The notes beneath the pieces were generated by a model, which saw only the letters and a list, made by a program, of their open reading frames with translations, searched no databases and was not told where the DNA came from. Shown here one piece after another: positions 1-9,274 of a DNA stretch of 64,000 nucleotides (positions within the stretch are counted from its first letter, which is position 1; every line of letters starts with the position of its first letter). Source of the DNA: Streptomyces sp. TN58 (GTDB lineage Bacteria; Actinomycetota; Actinomycetes; Streptomycetales; Streptomycetaceae); the NCBI RefSeq assembly GCF_001941845.1, contig NZ_CP018870.1:3157501-3221500 (forward strand), written 5' to 3'. Position numbers and translations under genes: made by a program.

Positions 1-2774
1 CCCACGTCACCAACTCCTCCGGACGCCCCCTCCGATTCGGCTACGACGACCTCGGCCGGATCACCTCCTGGACCGACACAAACGGCAGGCAATTCGACTA
101 CGTCTACGACGACCAGCACCGCTGCATCGCCCAGTCCGGCACCAACGGCCACCTGAACGTCCGGTTCGCCTACGGGGACGGCTTCACCACCTACACCGAT
201 TCCCTCGGCCACGAGACCCGGTACCTGGTCGACGACCGTGCGCAGGTCGTCGCGGAGATCGACCCTGCGGGAGCGACCACCCGCCACACATACGACGCGT
301 TCAACCGCCGTCTGACCCAAACGGATCCGCTGGGCCACACGACTCGCCACGTCTACGACGAACAGGGCCGTCTCGCCTCTCTGGTCCGGCCGGACGGCCG
401 CGAGGTGCGTGCGGAGTACGACGCTCTCGGTCTGCCGGTGACGGTGTTCCACCCGGACGGCCGCATCACGCGCATGACGTACGACGCCCGCGGCAACCGC
501 ACATCCTCCACCGACCCGTTCGGAGCCACCCACCGCTACACCTACGACGCGCGCGGACACCTGGCCACGGTGACGGACCCCCTGGGGGCAGTCACGAAGG
601 TGCGGTGCGACGCGGCAGGTCTGCCGCTGGAGATCACCGACCCGCTGGGCGGGACGACCCGCTACACGCGCGACACCTTCGGCCGCCCGACCACCGTCAC
701 CGACCCCCTCGGCCTGACCACCGTCCTGACGTGGAGCGTGGAAGGCCGGCTGCTGGGCCGCGAGATGCCGGACGGCGCCACGGAGTCCTGGACGTACGAC
801 GGAGAGGGCAACTGCACCGTCCACACCGACCCGGTCGGAGGGGTGACTCTCTCCCAATACGGCGACTTCGACCTCCTCACGTCCCGTACCGGCCCGGACG
901 GAGTCCGCTACTCGTTCACGCACGACACCGAACTCCGTCTCACCGAAGTCACCAACCCCCAGGGGTTGACCTGGACCTACACCTATGACCAGGCGGGCCG
1001 CCTCGCATCCGAAACGGACTTCGACGGCCGCACGCTGACCTACGCATACGACGCCGCCGGCCGCCTCACATCTCGCACGAACGCGCTCGGTGCGACGACG
1101 AGCTACGGTCACGACGCCCTCTCCCGCCTTCTCCGGAAGGAGACAGCGGACGGCGTCACCTCGTACGAATACGACGTCTTCGACGGGCTCGCCCGGGCCG
1201 TCTCACCGGATGGCACCACACTGACCCTGGAGCGGGACCGGTACGGCCGTCTCGTCTCGGAGACGGTGGACGGCCGCACGCTGGCGTACGCGTACGACGC
1301 CGCGGGCCGCAGGGCCCGCCGTACCACCCCTGCGGGAGCGGTCTCGGAATGGACGTACGACGCTGCGGGCCGCCGCAGCGCCGTCAATGCGTCGGGCCGA
1401 ACCCTGACCTTCGAGCGGGACGCCGCGGGCCGGGAGCGGACCCGCAACATCGGCGCTGGCATCGACCTGGTGCAGGAGTACGACCCCGTCGGACGCCTCA
1501 CCGACCAGCGCCTGGTGGGCCAGGACGGCCGCACACTCCAGCGCCGCGGCTACAGCTACCGCGCCGACGGCTCCCTGACGGCGGTCGACGACGCCCTGGG
1601 CGGCCTGCGTACCTTCACTCTGGACGCTGCAGCCCGCGTCACCGGCGTCGACGCCGACAACTGGTCCGAGCGCTACGCCTACGACGACGCCGGCAACCAG
1701 ACGGCTGCGGCCTGGCCGGACCGCCACCCGGGGGCGGAGGCACGGGGCGACCGCTCGTACACCGGCACCCGAATCACCCGTGCCGGCACGGTCCGGTACG
1801 AACACGACGCCCTGGGCCGCATCGTCCTCCGCCAGAAGACGCGCCTCTCCCGCAAGCCCGACAGCTGGCACTACGAGTGGGACGCCGAGGACCGCTTGTC
1901 CGGGGTCACCACCCCGGACGGGACGCGCTGGCGCTACCGCTACGACGCCCTGTCGCGCCGCACGGCCAAGCAGCGCCTGGCCCCTACCGGCGAGGTGGCG
2001 GAGGAGGTCCTGTTCACGTGGGACGGCACCACCCTCTGCGAGCAGCGGGAGGGCCCCGTCACCCTCACCTGGACCCACCACGGCCTGCATCCCCTCGCCC
2101 AGGCGGAGAGTGTCGTCGGCTCGACGGACGACCGCTTCTTCGCCATCGTGACGGACCTGATCGGCACCCCGCGGGAGCTCGTCGACGAGTCGGGCGAGAT
2201 CGCCTGGCGCGCCCGCTCCACGCTCTGGGGCTCCACCACCTGGACGCGCGACGCCACGGCCTACACGCCGCTCCGCTTCCCCGGCCAGTACTACGACCCC
2301 GAGTCGGGCCTCCACCACAACTACTTCCGCACCTACGACCCCGAAACGGCCCGCTACCTCACCCCGGACCCCCTGGGCCTGGCGGGCAGCGAAAACCCTT
2401 ATTGGTACGGCCCCCACCCTTACGAGTGGATCGACCCGTTCGGCCTGGCCCTATGCCACGCGAAACCAAGGTTGGAGGACGGGACCCCGAAGGAAGGGTG
2501 GCAGCACATCGATGAGCGTCACATATCCGGGACCCACTCTTCCGGGCATGGAGACCTCATGCCTCCAACCACCACAAGGGAGCAGGTTCAGGCAGCTGCG
2601 GAGAAGGTCCTTGAGAAGGGGACCCGGATATCCGAACCTGATCGCCGAATACAGACGTTCGAGAAGAGGATGGTGGTCAACGGCATGAGGGCGAGATATC
2701 GACTGGTGGTCGACTCGATGGACGGCAACCGGATCATCACCTTCTTCCCCGTAGGAAAGTCATACGTTCCATGA
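1..2774 (+). CDS. RHS/YD-repeat polymorphic toxin, 5' end outside window
   Basis: The frame is open from position 3 to the stop, so the protein begins upstream of the window; an ATG at 405 is internal. Visible residues are dozens of YD repeats (YDxxGR, YTYDxxG), then the RHS-core ending with a DPLGL block and a YxWIDPFGLA junction. After that junction comes a unique tail of about 110 residues, rich in His, Arg and Tyr (QHIDERHISG, SSGHGD, then a beta-rich end with RYRLVVDS and IITFFPVG). RHS proteins are exported shells that carry a variable C-terminal toxin. Tail length and the paired histidines suggest a small nuclease, perhaps a BECR/EndoU-type RNase, but I cannot assign the family. The next gene overlaps its stop by 4 nt, as expected for an immunity gene. 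Confidence 0.9.
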   Translation, partial: HVTNSSGRPLRFGYDDLGRITSWTDTNGRQFDYVYDDQHRCIAQSGTNGHLNVRFAYGDGFTTYTDSLGHETRYLVDDRAQVVAEIDPAGATTRHTYDAFNRRLTQTDPLGHTTRHVYDEQGRLASLVRPDGREVRAEYDALGLPVTVFHPDGRITRMTYDARGNRTSSTDPFGATHRYTYDARGHLATVTDPLGAVTKVRCDAAGLPLEITDPLGGTTRYTRDTFGRPTTVTDPLGLTTVLTWSVEGRLLGREMPDGATESWTYDGEGNCTVHTDPVGGVTLSQYGDFDLLTSRTGPDGVRYSFTHDTELRLTEVTNPQGLTWTYTYDQAGRLASETDFDGRTLTYAYDAAGRLTSRTNALGATTSYGHDALSRLLRKETADGVTSYEYDVFDGLARAVSPDGTTLTLERDRYGRLVSETVDGRTLAYAYDAAGRRARRTTPAGAVSEWTYDAAGRRSAVNASGRTLTFERDAAGRERTRNIGAGIDLVQEYDPVGRLTDQRLVGQDGRTLQRRGYSYRADGSLTAVDDALGGLRTFTLDAAARVTGVDADNWSERYAYDDAGNQTAAAWPDRHPGAEARGDRSYTGTRITRAGTVRYEHDALGRIVLRQKTRLSRKPDSWHYEWDAEDRLSGVTTPDGTRWRYRYDALSRRTAKQRLAPTGEVAEEVLFTWDGTTLCEQREGPVTLTWTHHGLHPLAQAESVVGSTDDRFFAIVTDLIGTPRELVDESGEIAWRARSTLWGSTTWTRDATAYTPLRFPGQYYDPESGLHHNYFRTYDPETARYLTPDPLGLAGSENPYWYGPHPYEWIDPFGLALCHAKPRLEDGTPKEGWQHIDERHISGTHSSGHGDLMPPTTTREQVQAAAEKVLEKGTRISEPDRRIQTFEKRMVVNGMRARYRLVVDSMDGNRIITFFPVGKSYVP

Positions 2775-3211
2775 TCATTCAATTTACGGTTCGCCCCGAC
2801 CAAGGGCCCCCCAGCGGGTTCGACCTGGGAGACATGCTCTGGCGGGGAGACCTGGGCGAGGCGAACTCCGCAGGACACCACCCCGATCAGGGGATGATGA
2901 TCCACCTGGCGGTCACCCAGCTGCTCGATGCGACGAGCAGCCTCCTGACAGGGGGCACCGCCACCAGCTCTTTCGTCGGCACCGACAGTTCGTTCACACT
3001 GACCTTCAAGGCGGTGCGGGCAGGTGTCAGCGTGGCATCAGCGTCGGGCAAGGTGGCAGTGGTCAGCAGAGCCGCGCTGGCGATCACCCTGCTGCGCGCG
3101 GCGGAAGAGTTGGCCGACAGCACCGCAGGGTCGTTGCCCGCCGACGACGGTGTCCTTGACGACTACACAGCCGCCCTGAATCGGTTCCGCGGCATCGCAC
3201 ACGCACTCTGA
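2771..3211 (+). CDS. presumed immunity protein for the RHS toxin
   Basis: 146 residues, starting at an ATG that overlaps the toxin stop codon (ATGA), so translation is coupled. I recognise no family. The protein is small and soluble with no signal peptide; the first half is Gly/Asp rich (GFDLGDMLWRGDLGE) and the second half looks like a beta-sheet followed by an Ala/Leu helix (AALAITLLRAAEEL). The call rests on position only: polymorphic toxins normally have their cognate inhibitor gene directly downstream. A tail-specific partner would be expected to change together with the 110-residue toxin end. Confidence 0.7.
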   Translation: MIIQFTVRPDQGPPSGFDLGDMLWRGDLGEANSAGHHPDQGMMIHLAVTQLLDATSSLLTGGTATSSFVGTDSSFTLTFKAVRAGVSVASASGKVAVVSRAALAITLLRAAEELADSTAGSLPADDGVLDDYTAALNRFRGIAHAL

Positions 3212-3303
3212 CCGACCGTCCGGCCTCGGCCTCGGCGTCGGCGCGTCCTTGACCCGCGGGCTCCTCGTACGCACCCCTTCCCTCGCGCGTGGCGGGCGCC
3301 TAG

Positions 3304-3320
3304 CCTGACGCACCGTCAGG
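3304..3320. promoter_or_regulatory. CTGACG-N3-CGTCAG operator upstream of SDR
   Basis: Perfect 7-3-7 inverted repeat CCTGACG-CAC-CGTCAGG, ending 30 nt before the GTG start of the SDR gene. It is a member of the 13-copy family described in the findings, and an RBS (GGAGG, 3340-3344) follows it. Confidence 0.8.
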
Positions 3321-3350
3321 TGTGGTCGCGTCCGTCCCTGGAGGTACGTC

Positions 3351-4133
3351 GTGCTGTTGCGAGGGAAGACCGTCATCGTCTCCGGCGTCGGGGCCGGGCT
3401 CGGGCATCAGGTGGCCGCCGCCGTCGTGCGGGACGGCGGGAACGCCGTGCTCGGGGCGCGGACCGAGGCGAACCTCGCCAAGTGCGCCGCCGAGATCGAC
3501 CCCGGCGGCGCCCGCACCGCGCACCGGCCGACCGACATCGCCGACGAGGCCCAGTGCGAGGCGCTCGCCGCCCTCGCGCGGGAGCGGTTCGGAGGCGTCG
3601 ACGCCGTCGTGCACGTCGCCGCCTGGGACTCGTACTTCGGCGGGCTGGAGGACGCCGACTTCGGCACCTGGCAGCAGGTCCTCGACGTGAACCTCCTCGG
3701 GACCCTGCGCATGACCCGCGCCTGCCTGCCCGCGCTCAAGGAGCGCGGCGGATCCGTCGTCGTCATCGGGACGCAGTCCGCCGTCGCCGCGCCCAACGAG
3801 GTGCGGCAGGCCGCATACGCCGCCTCCAAGGGGGCGCTGACCTCCGCCATGTACTCCATGGCGCGCGAGCTCGGCCCGTACCGGATCCGCGTCAACACCG
3901 TGCTGCCGGGCTGGATGTGGGGGCCGCCCGTTCAGGCCTTCGTCACCTTCACCGCCCACACCGAGGGTGTCCCCGAGTCCGAGGTGCACGCCCGCCTCAC
4001 CGAGCGCATGGCGCTGCCCGATCTCGCCACCGACGGGGACGTCGCCGACGCCGCCGTGTTCCTCGCCTCCGACCGCGCTCGGGCGATAACCGGCCAATCG
4101 TTGCTGGTCAACGCCGGTGAGCTGATGAGATGA
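3351..4133 (+). CDS. SDR family NAD(P)-dependent oxidoreductase
   Basis: 260 residues, classical short-chain dehydrogenase length. The N-terminal Rossmann motif is GVGAGLG (about residues 12-18), followed by an Asn-type VNLLGT motif and a catalytic Ser (GTQSA) with a YxxSK motif (YAASKG). It ends with the usual [12 protein letters not shown] strand. The GTG start is 6 nt after GGAGG. It should oxidise or reduce a hydroxyl/keto group in the cytoplasm; the substrate is unknown. A perfect copy of the catabolic operator lies just upstream, so I place it in the same regulon as the dehydrogenases at 24.8 and 62.8 kb. It is followed 40 nt later by fbiC, which probably has its own promoter. Confidence 0.9.
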   Translation: MLLRGKTVIVSGVGAGLGHQVAAAVVRDGGNAVLGARTEANLAKCAAEIDPGGARTAHRPTDIADEAQCEALAALARERFGGVDAVVHVAAWDSYFGGLEDADFGTWQQVLDVNLLGTLRMTRACLPALKERGGSVVVIGTQSAVAAPNEVRQAAYAASKGALTSAMYSMARELGPYRIRVNTVLPGWMWGPPVQAFVTFTAHTEGVPESEVHARLTERMALPDLATDGDVADAAVFLASDRARAITGQSLLVNAGELMR

Positions 4134-4173
4134 CGGTCTCCACGGGTGGGTCTGCGGATCGTATGCTCGCCGC

Positions 4174-6771
4174 ATGACCACTCCGAGTGCCGCTCCGACC
4201 GAAAACGCGATGCGCCGTGCGCTGCGACGTGCCCGAGACGGCGTCGCGCTCGACGCGGCCGAGGCGGCCGTACTGCTCCAGGCGCGCGGTGAGGCCCTGA
4301 CCGACCTCGCCGCCTCCGCCGCCCGCGTCCGGGACGCCGGGCTCGACGCCGCCGGCCGGCCCGGCGTCATCACGTACTCGCGCAAGGTCTTCATCCCCCT
4401 CACCCGTCTCTGCCGCGACAGGTGCCACTACTGCACCTTCGTCACCGTCCCCGGCAAGCTCCGCCGGGACGGCCACGGCATGTACCTGTCCCCCGACGAG
4501 GTCCTCGACATCGCGCGCAAGGGTGCGGCGATGGGCTGCAAGGAGGCCCTGTTCACCCTCGGCGACCGCCCCGAGGACCGCTGGCCCGAGGCCCGCGAGT
4601 GGCTTGACGCGCACGGCTACGACGACACGCTCGCCTACGTCCGCGCCATGGCGATCCGGGTCCTGGAGGAGACGGGACTCCTCCCCCACCTCAACCCCGG
4701 CGTGCTGTCGTGGTCCGAGCTGCAGCGCCTGAAGCCCGTCGCGCCGTCCATGGGCATGATGCTGGAGACCACCGCGACCCGCCTGTGGTCCGAGCCGGGC
4801 GGCCCCCACCACGGCTCCCCCGACAAGGAGCCGGCCGTACGGCTGCGCGTGCTGGAGGACGCCGGCCGCTCCAACGTCCCCTTCACCACCGGCGTCCTGA
4901 TCGGCATCGGCGAGTCCTACGAGGAGCGGGCGGACGCCTTCTTCGAGCTGCGCCGCATCCAGCGCAGCTACCACGGCATCCAGGAGGTCATCGTCCAGAA
5001 CTTCCGCGCCAAGCCGGACACCGCCATGCGCGGCATGCCGGACGCGGAGCTGGAGGAGCTGGCCGCGGCCATCGCCGTCGCCCGCCACATCCTGGGCCCG
5101 AGCGCCCGTATCCAGGCCCCGCCGAACCTGGTGGACGCCGAGTACGCCCTGCTCATCGGCGCGGGCATCGACGACTGGGGCGGCGTCTCGCCGCTGACGC
5201 CCGACCACGTCAACCCCGAGCGCCCCTGGCCGCACATCGAGGAGCTGGCGGCGCGGACCGCCGCCGCCGGTTTCGAGCTGCGCGAACGCCTCACCGTCTA
5301 CCCGGAGTTCCTGCAGCGCGGCGAGCCCTGGCTGGACCCGCGGCTGCTGCCGCACGTACGGGCGCTGGCCGACGCGGAGACGGGCCTCGCGGACGAGTCC
5401 GCGGCCGTCGAGGGGCGGCCCTGGCAGGAGCCCGACGAGGGCTTCGCCTCCTACGGGCGGACCGGTACGGGCCGCACCGACCTGCACACCGCCATCGACA
5501 CCGAGGGCCGCACCACCGACCGCCGCGAGGACTTCGACCACGTCTACGGCGACTGGGAGGCCCTGCGCGAGGCGGCCGCGCCCGGCATGGTCCCCGAGCG
5601 CATCGACACCGACGTACGGGCCGCCCTCGCGCGGGCCGCCGACGACCCGGAGAAGCTGACCGACGCCCAGGCCCTCGCCCTGCTGCACGCGGACGGGCCG
5701 GCCCTCGACGCCCTGTGCCGGATCGCGGACGACCTGCGCCGGTCCGTCGTCGGCGACGACGTCACCTACATCGTCACGCGGAACATCAACTTCACCAACG
5801 TCTGCTACACCGGCTGCCGCTTCTGCGCGTTCGCGCAGCGCCGTACGGACGCCGACGCCTACACCCTCTCCCTCGACCAGGTCGCCGACCGGGCCGCCCA
5901 GGCATGGGACGTCGGCGCGGTGGAGGTGTGCATGCAGGGCGGCATCCACCCCGACCTGCCGGGGACGGCGTACTTCGACATCGCGCGGGCGGTCAAGCAG
6001 CGGGTGCCGGGCATGCACGTGCACGCCTTCTCGCCGATGGAGGTCGTCAACGGCGCCACGCGCACGGGCATGTCCGTACGGGACTGGCTGACGGCGGCCA
6101 AGGAGGCCGGCCTGGACTCGATTCCCGGGACGGCGGCGGAGATCCTGGACGACGAGGTGCGCTGGGTCCTGACCAAGGGCAAGCTGCCGACGGCGGACTG
6201 GATCGACGTGGTCACCACCGCGCACGAGCTGGGGATCCGCTCCTCGTCCACGATGATGTACGGGCATGTGGACCAGCCGCGGCACTGGCTCGGCCACTTC
6301 CGCACGCTGGCCCGCATCCAGCAGGAGACCGGCGGCTTCACGGAGTTCGTCACGCTGCCCTTCATCCACACCAACGCGCCCGTGTACCTGGCGGGCATCG
6401 CCCGGCCCGGCCCGACGGTCCGCGACAACCGGGCGGTGACGGCGATGGCCCGCCTGCTGCTGCACCCGCACATCCCCAACATCCAGACGAGCTGGGTGAA
6501 GCTGGGGGCGGAGGGTGCGGCGGAAATGCTCCGCTCGGGGGCGAACGACCTCGGCGGGACGCTGATGGAGGAGACCATCTCCCGGATGGCCGGGTCGAGT
6601 TACGGCTCGTACAAGTCGGTTCAGGACCTGGTGGCGGTCGCGGAGGCGGCGGGCCGTCCCGCGAAGCCGCGTACGACGCTGTACGGGGAGGTGCCGCAGG
6701 AGCGGCAGCGGGCGGCCCGCGCCTCGGACGGCCACCTGCCGGAACTGCTGCCGGTACTGGGACTGGACTGA
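4174..6771 (+). CDS. fbiC: FO synthase, fused CofG/CofH (bifunctional)
   Basis: 865 residues, the usual length for actinobacterial FbiC. Two radical-SAM halves are visible: CofG-like with CRDRCHYC at residues 80-87, and CofH-like with CYTGCRFC at 544-551; each CxxxCxxC binds a 4Fe-4S cluster. The enzyme condenses tyrosine with the ribityl-diaminouracil intermediate of riboflavin synthesis to make FO (7,8-didemethyl-8-hydroxy-5-deazariboflavin), the chromophore of coenzyme F420. The C-terminal part has the family-typical [12 protein letters not shown] motif. F420 is the expected cofactor of LLM oxidoreductases in this window (8.3, 23.5 and 25.6 kb) and of the Ddn-like protein at 47.1 kb. No operator copy is present directly upstream. 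Confidence 0.96.
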   Translation: MTTPSAAPTENAMRRALRRARDGVALDAAEAAVLLQARGEALTDLAASAARVRDAGLDAAGRPGVITYSRKVFIPLTRLCRDRCHYCTFVTVPGKLRRDGHGMYLSPDEVLDIARKGAAMGCKEALFTLGDRPEDRWPEAREWLDAHGYDDTLAYVRAMAIRVLEETGLLPHLNPGVLSWSELQRLKPVAPSMGMMLETTATRLWSEPGGPHHGSPDKEPAVRLRVLEDAGRSNVPFTTGVLIGIGESYEERADAFFELRRIQRSYHGIQEVIVQNFRAKPDTAMRGMPDAELEELAAAIAVARHILGPSARIQAPPNLVDAEYALLIGAGIDDWGGVSPLTPDHVNPERPWPHIEELAARTAAAGFELRERLTVYPEFLQRGEPWLDPRLLPHVRALADAETGLADESAAVEGRPWQEPDEGFASYGRTGTGRTDLHTAIDTEGRTTDRREDFDHVYGDWEALREAAAPGMVPERIDTDVRAALARAADDPEKLTDAQALALLHADGPALDALCRIADDLRRSVVGDDVTYIVTRNINFTNVCYTGCRFCAFAQRRTDADAYTLSLDQVADRAAQAWDVGAVEVCMQGGIHPDLPGTAYFDIARAVKQRVPGMHVHAFSPMEVVNGATRTGMSVRDWLTAAKEAGLDSIPGTAAEILDDEVRWVLTKGKLPTADWIDVVTTAHELGIRSSSTMMYGHVDQPRHWLGHFRTLARIQQETGGFTEFVTLPFIHTNAPVYLAGIARPGPTVRDNRAVTAMARLLLHPHIPNIQTSWVKLGAEGAAEMLRSGANDLGGTLMEETISRMAGSSYGSYKSVQDLVAVAEAAGRPAKPRTTLYGEVPQERQRAARASDGHLPELLPVLGLD

Positions 6772-6934
6772 AACCGGCCGGAGGGGCTGTCACGGCCGGA
6801 GGCGTTCGTATTCCGGCCGCATGCCGTACCCCCTCCGGTTTCGATCGATCCTGTCCACTACAGTGCGGATTCGCATGCTCGCGGGTACGGGTAGGGACGC
6901 CGGGCAGCGGACGGACTGGTCAGCGGGGGGCGCG

Positions 6935-8230
6935 GTGCCGGGGGTGGACGACGTGATCGGTACGAACGACATCACGGACGGGGGTACGAACGGCGGTGCC
7001 CCGGCACCCGGGACGGGCTCCGTCCCGGCCGGTACGGGCACCCCCGCCCCGGCCGCAGACAGCCCGGCTCCCGCCCCCGCCGGAGGCGGGACGCTCGGGC
7101 AGGGGATCGTCACCGGCCTCTGGGGGCGGGTTCAGCAGCAGGACTTCCGCAGCCGTATCCGCGGCACCCTCCTCGGCGCGGCCCTCGGCGACGCCCTCGG
7201 CGCGCCCCTCGCCGGCCTCTCCCTCGACGCCATCCGCGCCGCGCACGGCCCCGACGGCCTGACCGGCCCCGCCGCCGCGCACGGCCGCCGCGGCCGGGTC
7301 ACCGCCGCCACCCAGCTCAGCCTCTTCACCGTGGACGGGCTGATACGGGCCCACGTACGCCGGGACACCGGCACCTGGCACCCGCCGACCGACGTCCACC
7401 GCGCGTACCGCCGCTGGGCGGCCACCCAGCACGACTGGGGTCCGGACGAGCGCCGCGAGGACAACGGCTGGCTCGGGCGGGAGGAGTGGCTCTACGCCCG
7501 CCGCGACCCGGACCGCGCCTGCCTGACCGGCTTCGGCGACGACGTCCTCGCCACCCTCGACCGGCCCAAGAACCCGACCGCCCGCGGCGCGGCCGCCGCC
7601 GCCCGCTCGGCGCCCTTCGGGCTGCTGGTCGGCTGGGAGCCCGCCCTCGTCCTCCAGCTGAGCGTCGAGTGCGCCGCGCAGAGCCACGGGCATCCGACCG
7701 CCCACCTCTCGGCCGGCGCCCTCGCCGTGATCGTCCACGGTCTGACCCGCGGCGACTCCCTGGACGCCGCCGTCCAGCGCACCCTGGGGCTGCTGGGGGC
7801 CCGTCCCGGGCACCAGCCCGTCACCGACGCCCTCCAGCGGGCCATGTCGGCGGTCACCCAGGGCCCGCCCGGCCCCGACGCCGTGGAAGCGCTCTCCCCC
7901 GGCGACGCCGCGCCCGAGGCGCGCGACGCCACGCACGCCCTCGCCGTCGCCGTCTACTGCGCCCTCGTCGCCGAGGACGTCGCCCACGGCCTGCGCCTCG
8001 CGGTCAACCACGGCGGTGACTCCGTCTCCGCCGGCGCCCTCTGCGGGGCGCTGCTGGGCGCGCTCCACGGCGAGACGGCCCTGCCGCCCGCCTGGCTCGC
8101 CGAGCTCGAAGGCCGCGCCACGCTCCTCGAACTGTGCGACGACTTCGCCTTGGAGATGACGCAGGGGCCCACCCTCCACAGCCCCTCGGGCTCCTCCCCC
8201 GGCTGGCTCGCCCGCTACCCGCGCGGCTGA
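6935..8230 (+). CDS. ADP-ribosylglycohydrolase-fold protein, metal sites degenerate
   Basis: The family fold is clear from RIRGTLLGAALGDALGAPL (about residue 74 on) to NHGGDSVSAGALCGALLGA (about 358-376). These enzymes remove ADP-ribose using two Mg ions. The first Asp motif (GDALG) is kept, but the canonical TDDT is TAAT (residues 123-126) and the final GGDxDT is GGDSVS, so several metal ligands are missing. I expect altered or lost catalysis. The N-terminus is an unconserved Pro/Ala/Gly linker. I chose the GTG at 6935 because GGGGGG lies a few bases upstream; ATG at 6821 or 6875 are in-frame alternatives. It sits between fbiC and an LLM gene, with no obvious functional link. Confidence 0.82.
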   Translation: MPGVDDVIGTNDITDGGTNGGAPAPGTGSVPAGTGTPAPAADSPAPAPAGGGTLGQGIVTGLWGRVQQQDFRSRIRGTLLGAALGDALGAPLAGLSLDAIRAAHGPDGLTGPAAAHGRRGRVTAATQLSLFTVDGLIRAHVRRDTGTWHPPTDVHRAYRRWAATQHDWGPDERREDNGWLGREEWLYARRDPDRACLTGFGDDVLATLDRPKNPTARGAAAAARSAPFGLLVGWEPALVLQLSVECAAQSHGHPTAHLSAGALAVIVHGLTRGDSLDAAVQRTLGLLGARPGHQPVTDALQRAMSAVTQGPPGPDAVEALSPGDAAPEARDATHALAVAVYCALVAEDVAHGLRLAVNHGGDSVSAGALCGALLGALHGETALPPAWLAELEGRATLLELCDDFALEMTQGPTLHSPSGSSPGWLARYPRG

Positions 8231-8326
8231 CGCCGACCCACCTCGACCTGACGCACCCTCAACAACGGCGGCCGCAGACCGTACCGTGGCGTTCCCACGT
8301 CCCGGCCGCCGGAGGTGCCAGCACAC

Positions 8327-9187
8327 ATGCGGATCGCCACGACCGTCTTCCTCACCGACCGCACCGTCTCCCCCGTCCGTCTCGCCCGCAGCCTGGAGGA
8401 GCGCGGCTTCTCTGGCCTCTACCTGCCGGAACACACCCACATCCCCGTCTCCCGGGAGACCGCCGCGCCCATGGGCGGCGAACTCCCCGAGATGTACGGC
8501 CGCACCCTCGACCCCTTCGTCGCCCTCGGCCAGGCCGCCGCGGTCACCGAGCGCCTGCACCTGGGCACCGGCATCACCCTGGTCGCCCAGCACGACCCGA
8601 TCGTCCTCGCGAAGCAGGTCGCGACCCTCGACCACCTCTCCGGAGGGCGCTTCACCCTGGGCGTCGGCTACGGCTGGAACGTGGAGGAGGCCGCCGACCA
8701 CGGCGTCGAGTGGCGCACCCGCCGCGACCTGGTCCGCGACCGGATGGCCCTGATGCGCGCCCTGTGGGCGCCGGAGCCGGCGGCGTACGTGGGCCAGTAC
8801 TGCTCCGTGCAGGCCAGCAGCGCCCATCCCAAGCCGGTCCAGGCCTCGCGCGAACTGGGCCCCGGCTCGCCGCTGCACGGCCCACGCACCCTGATCGGCG
8901 GCGCGGCCGGCCCGAAGCTGTTCGCCGCCGTCGCCGACCACGCCGACGGCTGGCTCCCGATCGGCGGCGGCGGCCTGTCCGAGTCCCTTCCGGTGCTCCG
9001 CCAGGTCTGGGAGACCGCCGGACGTGATCCGAAGTCCCTCCAGGTCGTCCCGTACGCCGTCCGCCCGACCCCGGGCAAGCTCGCCCACTACGCCGACCTC
9101 GGCATCGAGGAGGTCGTCCTCCAGCTCCCCTCGGAGCCCGAGCCGGACATCCTGCGGGCCTTGGACGACTTCGCCCGGTACCTCTGA
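8327..9187 (+). CDS. LLM class (F420-type) oxidoreductase
   Basis: 286 residues of luciferase-like TIM barrel: start MRIATTVFLTD, the GLYLPEHTHIP strand, LHLGTGITLVAQHDP and the hallmark TLDHLSGGRFTLGVGYGWN. In actinobacteria proteins with this signature usually use F420, although FMN cannot be excluded. Start chosen at ATG 8327, 11 nt after GGAGG (8311-8315); a GTG at 8315 overlaps that RBS. A weak, two-mismatch version of the catabolic palindrome lies at 8248-8262, so membership of the regulon is uncertain. A strong terminator follows the stop. Confidence 0.9.
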   Translation: MRIATTVFLTDRTVSPVRLARSLEERGFSGLYLPEHTHIPVSRETAAPMGGELPEMYGRTLDPFVALGQAAAVTERLHLGTGITLVAQHDPIVLAKQVATLDHLSGGRFTLGVGYGWNVEEAADHGVEWRTRRDLVRDRMALMRALWAPEPAAYVGQYCSVQASSAHPKPVQASRELGPGSPLHGPRTLIGGAAGPKLFAAVADHADGWLPIGGGGLSESLPVLRQVWETAGRDPKSLQVVPYAVRPTPGKLAHYADLGIEEVVLQLPSEPEPDILRALDDFARYL

Positions 9188-9214
9188 CCCGGCGACCCGG
9201 TTCACGTACAGCGG

Positions 9215-9251
9215 CGGGGCCCGCCCGATCGTTGCGATCGGACGGGCCCCG
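9215..9251. terminator. bidirectional hairpin terminator
   Basis: Two 17-nt arms (9215-9231 and 9235-9251) pair with one G-T wobble around a TTG loop. It lies between the rightward LLM gene and the leftward exported repeat protein, so it can serve both convergent transcripts. Confidence 0.85.
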
Positions 9252-9274
9252 GTGGTTTCACTCTGCCGCGGTCC

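Noticed and set aside
1203..2417. Long antisense open frames in the RHS gene and many others in FbiC, AldDH, permease and AfsR genes
   Set aside because: They are high-GC mirror frames with Arg/Gly/Ala/Pro low-complexity products and no family features.
8248..8262. CTGACG-CAC-CCTCAA near the LLM gene at 8327
   Set aside because: Two mismatches in one arm; it may be a degenerate operator but is too weak to count with the 13 copies.
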